Part shown: piece by piece, positions 1-5,990 of the stretch
Position numbering within the stretch: the first letter of the stretch is position 1
How the letters are laid out: each line of letters starts with the position of its first letter
Origin: Nanobdellota archaeon
Lineage (GTDB): Archaea; Nanobdellota; Nanobdellia; SCGC-AAA011-G17; GW2011-AR17
DNA: 14,176 bases
NCBI GenBank assembly: GCA_016784245.1
Contig: JADHVA010000011.1
Coordinates: 1-14,176, forward strand
Reading direction: 5' to 3'
The notes under the pieces: model-generated
What the model saw: only the letters and a program-made list of their open reading frames with translations
What the model was told of the DNA's origin: nothing
Databases searched by the model: none
Position numbers and translations under genes: made by a program

Positions 1-30
1 AGGTCGGGGGTTCAAATCCTCCCTCGAGCG
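1..30 (+). tRNA. 3' end of a tRNA gene (T arm and acceptor strand), 5' part outside the window
   Basis: The first 30 bases fold as the last part of a class I tRNA. AGGTC (1-5) fits a five-base variable loop. GGGGG (6-10) pairs with CCTCC (18-22) through one G-U pair and encloses the seven-base T loop TTCAAAT (11-17). CTCGAGC (23-29) is the 3' acceptor strand and G30 the discriminator base. No CCA is encoded, as is common in archaea, so CCA must be added after transcription. The missing 5' acceptor strand should read GCTCGAG. The anticodon is outside the window, so the amino acid cannot be named. The gene converges on the NFACT-R gene, whose stop codon lies four bases away. Confidence 0.88.
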
Positions 31-34
31 TATT

Positions 35-778
35 TCATTCTATTGAACAATCTCCTGGTAATATTCTAATAACTTCATCAAGAGGATAATTTATTTCATG
101 CTTTTTAGCTATTAAACTCTTAATTTTTTTTGCACAATCTGACATCTTTCCACCAAATTTTAAAGTTAATTCTGATTTTATTGGGGTACATTCTAAATAA
201 TTCTCTTTGTTTAATGTAACATAAAGTTTGATTACAGGTTTATAATATTCTCTTTTTCCATGAATCATAAATGATCCTTTAGGTAAACCCAGTTCTTTTT
301 TTACTTGATCAGGTTGAATTGAATATACTTCAGCAGTCCCTAACTCTTCTTTCCAAGCTCTTGAAAAAGCAGCAGTTGCAATTGCAGCTTCTTCTTTTGT
401 TTGTTGAGGTATTTCTTTACCTTCAGCTTTTATGATGAAAAAAGGTGAACCTCTCATTTCTGTATGGAAAACTAAGTCGCCTTTATCTGCATGTTTTTTG
501 ACAATTATATCGTTAGTAGTAGCATCTCTTCCACCAATACACAAAAATCCCTCTGAGGAAGTAAAATAACGGAATTTCATATACCATTTTTTTTCTGGAG
601 CATCTTTTAATTTTTTTTGTTCTTTTGGTTTGCCTTTGTCAAGTTTTAGAATTTTTTTATTTGTGTTTTCAATTGCAACATTTAAACCTTCAAGTTTTCT
701 TTTTGCTTTTTTGGATTTATCATAATAGATAGTAGCATTTTCTTCAATACTTTTTTTTGGATCTAAAATAAGTTTCAT
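35..778 (-). CDS. Stand-alone NFACT-R domain protein (C-terminal half of RqcH/NEMF)
   Basis: This 247-residue protein matches only the C-terminal half of RqcH/Rqc2/NEMF. Residues 5-31 carry the start of the coiled-coil region of that family (LDPKKSIEENATIYY, then KAKRKLEGL). Residues about 32-60 are a charged helix. Residues 65-190 form the NFACT-R (DUF814) RNA-binding domain, with GGRDATTND (82-90), FHTEMRGSPFFIIK (104-117), the TKEEAA segment (127-132) and FSRAW (138-142). The NFACT-N and helix-hairpin-helix regions are absent. Full-length family members bind 60S/50S subunits carrying stalled peptidyl-tRNA and promote tailing of the nascent chain; what a solo NFACT-R does is not known to me. 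The start is firm: its ATG overlaps the TGA of the upstream membrane-protein gene (ATGA), implying translational coupling. A full-length RqcH might exist elsewhere in the genome. Confidence 0.85.
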   Translation of the reverse strand: MKLILDPKKSIEENATIYYDKSKKAKRKLEGLNVAIENTNKKILKLDKGKPKEQKKLKDAPEKKWYMKFRYFTSSEGFLCIGGRDATTNDIIVKKHADKGDLVFHTEMRGSPFFIIKAEGKEIPQQTKEEAAIATAAFSRAWKEELGTAEVYSIQPDQVKKELGLPKGSFMIHGKREYYKPVIKLYVTLNKENYLECTPIKSELTLKFGGKMSDCAKKIKSLIAKKHEINYPLDEVIRILPGDCSIE

Positions 779-1278
779 ATGTAGTCCCTAATGTTTTTTG
801 CTTTCCATTCATAAATTAACCATGAAACAAGAATAACTGCATCAATACTCATGTATAATACTGAATAATCAAAACTAAGCATAGATAATAAATTTATTCC
901 TAACATTGTGCTTGAGAAAGGATAAAATAATGGTGAAAGATAAAATAATGAATCTAAAAGTAGATGAATTGTATATCCGGCACTGATTACTAAAAGTGGT
1001 TGTGATATTTTTTTCCATTTCAAAGTTATTTGAGATCCTATAAAAATAACTAATGGAATTATTAAGGAATGGGTGAATACTTTGTGTACTTCTTCAATTC
1101 CTACATTAGAAAAAGTTTGTAATACCCAAAATACTGCAACATCAATATCAGGTAAAAGTCCAGCAATACCTCCAATTAAAACTAGATGTAATGGGAAATT
1201 TTTTTTCTTAAGAATAATCTTTCTGAATAAATCAATAATGATTATTGTAATTAATACATGAGTTACTGCGAATGGCAT
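775..1278 (-). CDS. Membrane-embedded predicted metal-dependent hydrolase, YdjM/DUF457 family
   Basis: A 167-residue polytopic membrane protein with the motif pattern of the DUF457/YdjM family (inner-membrane putative metal hydrolases). His7 lies in the first segment (VTH), followed by GGIAGLLPDID (36-46), EVHKVFTHS (63-71) and HLLLD (105-109); these His and Asp residues probably bind a metal near the membrane surface. Four or so hydrophobic segments are visible: about 8-22, 31-55, 70-85 and 95-115, plus a last one at 138-157. The substrate is unknown for most of the family; relation to phospholipase C-like or lipid-processing enzymes has been suggested for some members, which I do not claim here. 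It lies 23 bp after the HEPN-like gene and overlaps the NFACT-R gene by four bases. A TTTAAA element at 1301-1306 may give it its own promoter. A second member of the family lies at 7880-8428. Confidence 0.8.
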   Translation of the reverse strand: MPFAVTHVLITIIIIDLFRKIILKKKNFPLHLVLIGGIAGLLPDIDVAVFWVLQTFSNVGIEEVHKVFTHSLIIPLVIFIGSQITLKWKKISQPLLVISAGYTIHLLLDSLFYLSPLFYPFSSTMLGINLLSMLSFDYSVLYMSIDAVILVSWLIYEWKAKNIRDYI

Positions 1279-1300
1279 GTTTGTTTAGAATTACTAGGAG

Positions 1301-1308
1301 TTTAAAAA
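1301..1308 (-). promoter_or_regulatory. Possible TATA box of the DUF457 gene at 775-1278
   Basis: On the minus strand this reads as a T-run followed by TTTAAA, centred about 25-27 bp before the ATG at 1278. The spacing is near that of the other promoters in the window. It overlaps the stop codon of the preceding HEPN-like gene, so it could be chance in AT-rich DNA; read-through from that gene is an alternative. Confidence 0.35.
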
Positions 1309-2000
1309 AGTTTTTCTAAAATGTCTAATGTAAATAATGTTGTAGCATGAGCTTGTGCCTTTGAAGGATAAAAGGGTCTCTTTTTTTTGTGAACTGAAGA
1401 AATTCTAACATTGTTGATTAAATGGATTTGTTGAGTTAAACCTGGATCTAAATTTACTTTTTTTTCAACTAATTTTGCAACTAAACTACCTAAACCAATT
1501 CCTGGATTTGTTTCTAAAATGTCTCTATTAGTTATATCATAGTATTTTCTGTGAAGAGCAATTTCTAATAATCTTCCACAAATGATAATACAACTTCTGT
1601 AACATTTAGAATTGTAACAAATTTTTAGTTCTTCAATGTCAGCAATAAGTTCGTCTCTAATATCATCATGAACTTTGGGTATTTTGAAATTAATGTCTTT
1701 TTTTCCATCAGTCTCTTTTAGAATGTCTTCCATTTCCGAACTTATCTTTAAAATTTCTTTTATGTCGCCAGTTATTTTTAATCTATGAAGTAATACTGAA
1801 AACTCTAATCTTTCACTAGGATCTTTTATTTCCTGAGAACTTTTCCAAAAGTTTTCTTCAATGAATTTTAAATTTGATTTTGCTAAAGAAGCATAATTTC
1901 TTAGTCTTAGTCCTTTTTCATCTTTATCTTTGTAGTAAAGAGAACTAATTAAATTGTTTTGTAACCTGTTTACTGAATTTTTAAGATTTTTTATGCTCAT
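1302..2000 (-). CDS. HEPN-like domain protein (DUF4145-like C-terminus), function unknown
   Basis: A 232-residue soluble, mostly helical protein. Residues 1-110 are charged helices that I do not recognise. Residues about 125-232 look like a HEPN/DUF4145-type four-helix bundle: a helix with CGRLLEIALHRKYY (141-154), a loop NPGIGLGSLVAKL (165-177), then VRISSVH (198-204) and a closing helix SKAQAHATTLFTLDILEKLF (213-232). VRISSVH supplies the R-x4-H signature of HEPN RNases (R199, H204), although the polar residue that usually follows Arg is Ile here, so activity is uncertain. Known HEPN proteins act as RNases in toxin-antitoxin, abortive infection and rRNA processing systems, while many DUF4145 proteins have no known role. 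No adjacent MNT nucleotidyltransferase or other obvious antitoxin is present. It has its own TATA box and probably heads the minus-strand group with the DUF457 and NFACT-R genes. Confidence 0.6.
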   Translation of the reverse strand: MSIKNLKNSVNRLQNNLISSLYYKDKDEKGLRLRNYASLAKSNLKFIEENFWKSSQEIKDPSERLEFSVLLHRLKITGDIKEILKISSEMEDILKETDGKKDINFKIPKVHDDIRDELIADIEELKICYNSKCYRSCIIICGRLLEIALHRKYYDITNRDILETNPGIGLGSLVAKLVEKKVNLDPGLTQQIHLINNVRISSVHKKKRPFYPSKAQAHATTLFTLDILEKLF

Positions 2001-2024
2001 AGTGTTAAGTAATTCTTTTATATT

Positions 2025-2030
2025 TTTAAA
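2025..2030 (-). promoter_or_regulatory. TATA box for the HEPN-like gene
   Basis: TTTAAA is centred 27.5 bp upstream of the ATG at 2000 and is followed on the minus strand by a second AT-only stretch. This spacing predicts transcription starting at the A of the ATG, so a leaderless mRNA. Confidence 0.6.
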
Positions 2031-2050
2031 AACTGTTGCTTTGCAGAAGG

Positions 2051-2057
2051 TTTATTA
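2051..2057 (+). promoter_or_regulatory. TATA box for the DUF192 gene
   Basis: GGTTTATTAG contains TTTATT (2051-2056), centred 27.5 bp before the ATG at 2081. It supports that ATG rather than the upstream TTG at 2036, because the box would lie inside the longer frame. Confidence 0.6.
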
Positions 2058-2080
2058 GTAAGTTTGTCTTAGCTATATTT

Positions 2081-2440
2081 ATGAAAGCATGTAGTGTGAA
2101 GTATAATAATATTTTATTAGGAAAAAGAGTGAAGTATTGTGATAATTTCTTTACAAGGTTTAGAGGTTTGATGTTTTCTAGAAAAAAAGATGGTGTTATT
2201 TTAGAAGGTTTAAGTGAAAGTGTAGTTGGAAGTAGTATTCATATGTTCTTTGTGTTTTATCCTTTGGATATATTTTGGTTGAATAAGAATTATAGAGTTG
2301 TTGATATTAAAAGGAAGGTAATGCCCTTTACTTTGTTTCATAAGCCTAAAAATAAAGCGAAGTATATTCTTGAGTTGCCTGTAGGAAAGGGTGATAGAGT
2401 ACATGTTGGTGGAATTCTGAAATTTGGTAGAATTAGATAA
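2081..2440 (+). CDS. DUF192 family protein (COG1430)
   Basis: This 119-residue protein has the full DUF192 pattern: FRGLMF (27-32), the stretch IHMFFVFYPLDIFWLN (53-68), VVDIKRKVMPF (73-83), AKYILELPVG (93-102) and a C-terminal VGGIL (109-113). The family is a small beta-rich fold found in archaea and bacteria; its biochemical role is not established. Unlike many bacterial members there is no signal peptide or lipobox, so it is probably cytoplasmic. The open frame extends upstream to a TTG at 2036, but I chose ATG 2081 because a TATA element lies 27.5 bp before it and because family members start close to this point. It is divergent from the HEPN-like gene. RNase J follows after a 31-bp gap that holds that gene's own promoter. 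Confidence 0.85.
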   Translation: MKACSVKYNNILLGKRVKYCDNFFTRFRGLMFSRKKDGVILEGLSESVVGSSIHMFFVFYPLDIFWLNKNYRVVDIKRKVMPFTLFHKPKNKAKYILELPVGKGDRVHVGGILKFGRIR

Positions 2441-2441
2441 A

Positions 2442-2449
2442 TATATAAA
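2442..2449 (+). promoter_or_regulatory. TATA box for the RNase J gene
   Basis: TATATA (2442-2447) within AAATATATAAAG is centred 27.5 bp before the ATG at 2472. It immediately follows the stop codon of the DUF192 gene, so RNase J probably has its own leaderless transcript. Confidence 0.65.
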
Positions 2450-2471
2450 GAAAATTATATTTTAGAGATCT

Positions 2472-3809
2472 ATGGATATAGAAGTATGTACAGTTGGTGG
2501 TTATTCTGAAATTGGAGCTAATATGACAGCTGTTAGAGTAGGAGATGAAGTTGTTATATTTGATATGGGTTTTCATATACCTTCAATAATTAGGCTACAA
2601 GAAGATGAAACTAGTAAAACTGATATGACTAGAGAACAATTGATTAATGCTGGTGCTGTGCCAGATGATTCTGTAATTAAGAAATGGAAAGGTAAAGTGA
2701 AAGCAATTGTTTTAGGACATTGTCATTTAGATCATATTGGAGCTGTACCTTATTTAGCTGCAAGATATGGTTGTCCAATTTATGGTTCTGCTTATACAAT
2801 AGAAGTTTTGAAAGTTACTACCAGAGATGATAAAGTTAGTATTAAACAACCTTTGAAAGTTTTAAATTCAAATAGTAAAGTTAAGTTATCTGAAAATTTA
2901 ACTTTAGAATTTATTCATGTAACACATTCTACACCAGGAACAGTTTTTGCAGTTTTACATACTCCAAAAGGAAAAATAGTTTATGGGAATGATTTCAAAT
3001 TAGATAATACTCCAACATTAGGGAAAAAACCAAATTATAAAAGATTAGAAGAAATTGGTAAAGAAGGAGTTTTAGCATTAATTGTTGATGCTTTATATTC
3101 TGATCTTGATGCAAAGACACCATCTGAAGCTGTTGCGAAAACTTTAGTTAATGATGTTCTTTTACATGCAAATAATAAAGGTAAGTTAGTGATTGTTACA
3201 ACTTTTGCTTCTCAAATTGCTAGAATAAAAGAAGTTATTGAAGCTGCTAAGAAATTGAAAAGAAAAATTGTTGTATTAGGTAGATCAATGAATAAATATA
3301 TTACAGCTGCTGAAAATATTGGTATTGTAAATTTTACAAAAGATGTTGAATTAGTAAAATATGGAAGAGAAGTTAGAAGTTCATTAAGAGAAATTCAAAA
3401 AAATCCAGGAAAATATTTAGTAATTTGTACCGGTAATCAAGGAGAACCTAGAGCTATTTTAACAAGAATGGCTTTTGGTGATTTGCCTTATAAATTTCAA
3501 GGTGGAGATCATGTAGTTTATGCTTGTAGAACAATTCCTGCTGCAATTAATATTGCAAATAGAGAAGTTCAAGAAAATAAGTTGAGACAAAAAGGTGTGA
3601 GAATGTTTAAAGATATTCATGCTTCTGGGCATTTAGCGAGAGAAGATCATAGAGATCTGATTGATTTGTTGAATCCCAAATATTTATTACCTTGTCAAGG
3701 AGATGTTTCTAAATTAATGCCTTTAGCTGAGTTAGGTGTTGAAATGGGATATAAATTAGGTCAAACAGTATTTGTTTCCAGAGATGGACAATTTATTATG
3801 TTGGAGTAA
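2472..3809 (+). CDS. rnj: Archaeal ribonuclease J (beta-CASP metallo-beta-lactamase 5'-3' exoribonuclease)
   Basis: A 445-residue metallo-beta-lactamase/beta-CASP protein of the length usual for archaeal RNase J. The N-terminus DIEVCTVGGYSEIG is typical. Metal-binding residues seen: D31, the HxHxDH motif H83/H85/D87/H88, H152 and D174 (YGNDFKLDN). The beta-CASP part includes TTFASQIARIK (243-253), LGRSMNKY (269-276), GNQGEP (321-326) and motif B HASGH (383-387). At motif C, where RNase J proteins usually have a His that binds metal, this protein reads PCQGD (407-411), so Gln409 replaces it. Archaeal RNase J degrades RNA 5' to 3' from monophosphate ends and takes part in mRNA turnover and rRNA maturation. 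The TatD gene follows two bases after the stop, so the two are likely co-transcribed. The long C-terminal domain of bacterial RNase J is absent, as expected in archaea. Confidence 0.92.
   Translation: MDIEVCTVGGYSEIGANMTAVRVGDEVVIFDMGFHIPSIIRLQEDETSKTDMTREQLINAGAVPDDSVIKKWKGKVKAIVLGHCHLDHIGAVPYLAARYGCPIYGSAYTIEVLKVTTRDDKVSIKQPLKVLNSNSKVKLSENLTLEFIHVTHSTPGTVFAVLHTPKGKIVYGNDFKLDNTPTLGKKPNYKRLEEIGKEGVLALIVDALYSDLDAKTPSEAVAKTLVNDVLLHANNKGKLVIVTTFASQIARIKEVIEAAKKLKRKIVVLGRSMNKYITAAENIGIVNFTKDVELVKYGREVRSSLREIQKNPGKYLVICTGNQGEPRAILTRMAFGDLPYKFQGGDHVVYACRTIPAAINIANREVQENKLRQKGVRMFKDIHASGHLAREDHRDLIDLLNPKYLLPCQGDVSKLMPLAELGVEMGYKLGQTVFVSRDGQFIMLE
3803..3806 (+). promoter_or_regulatory. Shine-Dalgarno site of the TatD gene
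   Basis: GGAG lies in the last codons of RNase J, five bases before the ATG at 3812. An internal operon gene using a Shine-Dalgarno site contrasts with the leaderless first genes of this window. Confidence 0.55.
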
Positions 3810-3811
3810 AA

Positions 3812-4540
3812 ATGTTAATTGATGTACATACACATATTACTGATAAAAAATTTGATGCTGATGTTGAGAAAGTAATTGAAGATTCTAATTGTGCAGTTAT
3901 TATTAATAATGGGATGAATGTTGAAGATAATAGGAAGACAATAGAATTAAGTAAGAAATTTTCTAAAGTGAAAGTAGCTTTAGGAATTCATCCATATGAT
4001 ATTGTTAGAATGGATGAAAAAGATATTGATGAAGAAATTAAATTTATTTCTAAACAAAAAATAATTGCTATTGGTGAAATTGGTTTAGATTTTACTTATG
4101 AAGAAAAAGAAAAACAAATTAAATATTTTAAGAAATTTTTAGATTTGGCAAAAAAAATGGATTTGCCTGTTATTGTACATTCAAGGAAAGCTGAAAATGA
4201 AGTTTTAGAGATATTGAAAGAAAAAAAAATGAAAAGAGTAGTTATGCATTGTTTTTGTGGTGAATTAGAAGTTGCATTGAAAGCTGAAAGATTAGGTTAT
4301 TCTTTTTCAATTCCTCCAAGGCTTGTAACAAATAAAGATTTTCAAGAATTGGTAAAAAAGCTTTCTATTACTAGAATTTTAACAGAGACAGATGCACCTT
4401 ATATGGGAGCTGAGAAAGGTAAAAGGAATGAACCTGGAAATGTTAGGTTTACAATAAAGAAAATGGCTGAAATTAAAGGAATGAGTGAAGAAGAAGTTGA
4501 AAATTCTATTTTTATGAATTACCAAAAGTTGTTTTCTTGA
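3812..4540 (+). CDS. tatD: TatD family metal-dependent hydrolase
   Basis: A 242-residue TIM-barrel amidohydrolase of TatD type, full length for the family. Metal and active-site residues are all present: H6 and H8 (DVHTH), E89 in AIGEIGLDF (86-94), H123 (IVHSRK), H146 (MHCFCG) and D194 (ETDAPYM). GIHP (58-61) and the C-terminal NYQKLF are also typical. TatD proteins are Mg/Mn-dependent 3'-5' DNA or RNA exonucleases in bacteria and eukaryotes, acting in DNA repair or nucleic-acid turnover. Archaeal members are less studied, and some may act on other substrates. Two bases separate it from RNase J, which suggests an operon pairing a 5'-3' RNase with a possible 3'-5' nuclease; the functional link is inference. 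Confidence 0.9.
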   Translation: MLIDVHTHITDKKFDADVEKVIEDSNCAVIINNGMNVEDNRKTIELSKKFSKVKVALGIHPYDIVRMDEKDIDEEIKFISKQKIIAIGEIGLDFTYEEKEKQIKYFKKFLDLAKKMDLPVIVHSRKAENEVLEILKEKKMKRVVMHCFCGELEVALKAERLGYSFSIPPRLVTNKDFQELVKKLSITRILTETDAPYMGAEKGKRNEPGNVRFTIKKMAEIKGMSEEEVENSIFMNYQKLFS

Positions 4541-4556
4541 TTCTTATTGCAAAAGG

Positions 4557-4563
4557 TTTATAA
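4557..4563 (+). promoter_or_regulatory. TATA box for the phosphomannomutase gene
   Basis: GGTTTATAAC contains TTTATA (4557-4562), centred 27.5 bp before the ATG at 4587. A GGAG at 4578-4581 lies between box and start; with the predicted leaderless start it would not be transcribed, so one of the two signals is incidental. Confidence 0.65.
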
Positions 4564-4586
4564 CTGGTTTATTATTTGGAGAAGAT

Positions 4587-5954
4587 ATGATATCAAATCC
4601 AAAGATTTTCAAAGCTTATGATATTCGAGGTGAATGGAATAAAGATTGGGACGAAAAATTTGTGTATAATATTGGAAGAGCAATAGCAAAAGAATTGAAA
4701 CCTAAAATTATAGCTGTTGGAAGAGATATGAGAATTTCAAGTCCTATAGTTTTTGAAAATTTATCAAGAGGTTTAATGGATGAAGGAGTTGAAGTTAGAG
4801 ATTTAGGTTTGTGTGGTACTGAGTTAACTTATTTTGTTTCTGCATTTGTTGAAGATATTGATGCGGCTGTTATTATTACTGCTTCACATAATCCTGGGAA
4901 AGATAATGGGATGAAAATTACTTTGAAAGGAGCAAAATCTTTAGGGTTAAATTCTGGTTTAGATAAAATTAGAGATTTGGCTTTATCAGATTTAGGTGAA
5001 ATTAATGAAGAAAAAGGTGAAATGAAAAAAGTAAATTATTGGAATTTTTATAGAGAACATGTGTTTAAACTTGCTAATCTTTCTGGTTTGAAAAAAATGA
5101 AGGTTGTTATTGATAGTGGAAATGGAATGGGGAGTTTTATGTTTGATAAAGTTTTGAGTAGTTTAGAATTGGATTTTGTTAAAATGTATTGGGATTTAGA
5201 TGGGAATTTTCCTAACCATGTAGCTGATCCTTTTATAGAGAGTAATACTGGTGATTTAAAGAAAAAAGTTATTGAAGAAAATGCTGATATAGGTATTGCT
5301 TTAGATGGAGATAGTGATCGAGTATTTTTTATTGATGATAAAGGAAGATATATTCCTGGATATTATTTTGCTGCTTTAATGACAGATTTTATTTTGAAAC
5401 AGTGTGATGATGCAAGTAAAGAAACTATTGCACATGATCCTAGATATTTTTGGGCAACAAAAAAAGCAATTGAAAATAATGGTGCAAAGGCAGCAAGAAC
5501 AAATGTTGGTCATACTTTGATTAAAGCTAAAATGAGAGAATGTAATTCTATTTTTTCTGCTGAATGTAGTGGTCATATCTTTTTTAGAGAAAATAGTTTT
5601 GCAGAAAGTTCAATGTTAGCAATTTTGTTAATGTTTAAGATTTTGAATGAGAAAGGAAAATTATCTGATTTAATGGATTATTATTTTGAAAATTTTCCTA
5701 TTAGCGGTGAAATAAATTTTATTGTTGAAGATAGTAAAGATGTAGTTAGGAAAATTGAAGATAAATATAATTCTGGAGAAATTGATTATTTGGATGGAAT
5801 TAGTGTAAGTTTTGAAGATTGGAGATTTAATGTTAGAACATCTAATACTCAGCCTTTACTTAGATTAAATTTGGAAGCTAAAAATAAAGAATTAGTTGAA
5901 GAAAAGGTAAATGAACTTAAAGCTTTGATTGGTGGGAAATTGGCTGATCACTAA
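4587..5954 (+). CDS. manB: Phosphomannomutase/phosphoglucomutase (alpha-D-phosphohexomutase family)
   Basis: A 455-residue four-domain phosphohexomutase. KAYDIRG (9-15) opens domain 1. ITASHNPGKDNG (97-108) holds the phosphoserine S100. DGDSDR (240-245) is the Mg-binding loop. AECSGHIFFR (325-334) is the sugar-binding GEMSGH-type loop, and VRTSNTQPLLR (416-426) is the phosphate-binding loop of domain 4. The enzyme interconverts hexose 6-phosphate and hexose 1-phosphate (mannose and/or glucose), feeding nucleotide-sugar synthesis for glycosylation and glycolipids. The sequence style is that of bifunctional PMM/PGM (AlgC-like), but substrate preference cannot be read from sequence; phosphoglucosamine mutase is a less likely alternative. 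It is transcribed from its own TATA box and is followed by GatE, which also has its own promoter. Confidence 0.9.
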   Translation: MISNPKIFKAYDIRGEWNKDWDEKFVYNIGRAIAKELKPKIIAVGRDMRISSPIVFENLSRGLMDEGVEVRDLGLCGTELTYFVSAFVEDIDAAVIITASHNPGKDNGMKITLKGAKSLGLNSGLDKIRDLALSDLGEINEEKGEMKKVNYWNFYREHVFKLANLSGLKKMKVVIDSGNGMGSFMFDKVLSSLELDFVKMYWDLDGNFPNHVADPFIESNTGDLKKKVIEENADIGIALDGDSDRVFFIDDKGRYIPGYYFAALMTDFILKQCDDASKETIAHDPRYFWATKKAIENNGAKAARTNVGHTLIKAKMRECNSIFSAECSGHIFFRENSFAESSMLAILLMFKILNEKGKLSDLMDYYFENFPISGEINFIVEDSKDVVRKIEDKYNSGEIDYLDGISVSFEDWRFNVRTSNTQPLLRLNLEAKNKELVEEKVNELKALIGGKLADH

Positions 5955-5959
5955 GAAAG

Positions 5960-5966
5960 TTTATTA
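5960..5966 (+). promoter_or_regulatory. TATA box for the gatE gene
   Basis: TTTATTA in AAAGTTTATTAAATAG is centred about 28 bp before the ATG at 5991, again predicting a leaderless transcript. It lies just after the stop codon of the phosphomannomutase gene. Confidence 0.6.
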
Positions 5967-5975
5967 AATAGTAAT

Positions 5976-5987
5976 TCTTCTTTTTTT
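5976..5987 (+). terminator. Possible archaeal T-run terminator after the phosphomannomutase gene
   Basis: TTCTTCTTTTTT ends in seven consecutive T residues (5981-5987) on the coding strand, 20-30 bp after the stop codon. Archaeal intrinsic terminators are mainly T-runs of this kind. The run sits between the gatE TATA box and its ATG, so it may instead be just a pyrimidine-rich start-site region; no hairpin is seen. Confidence 0.35.
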
Positions 5988-5990
5988 ATT

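Noticed and set aside
1073..1261. Open frame on the plus strand across the DUF457 gene, and similar short opposite-strand frames at 2210-2404, 5376-5576, 9220-9417, 10737-10922, 12584-12823, 13058-13240 and 13675-13869
   Set aside because: They lie wholly inside convincingly coding sequence, have low-complexity translations rich in Ser, Phe, Asn and Ile, and lack promoters at the usual distance.
2036..2080. Longer N-terminus of the DUF192 protein starting at TTG 2036
   Set aside because: The extension would contain the TATA box, and family similarity begins near the ATG at 2081.
4201..4240. Long A-runs in coding sequence (for example 4222-4229) as frameshift or slippage sites
   Set aside because: AAA is the main Lys codon in this AT-rich genome, the frames continue with intact motifs on both sides, and there is no alternative frame that would be gained.
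5835..5868. Gln in the phosphate-binding loop (RTSNTQP) of the phosphomannomutase as a lost catalytic residue
   Set aside because: This position varies in active enzymes (Glu, Thr and others occur), while the Ser, Asn and Arg residues that bind phosphate are all present.
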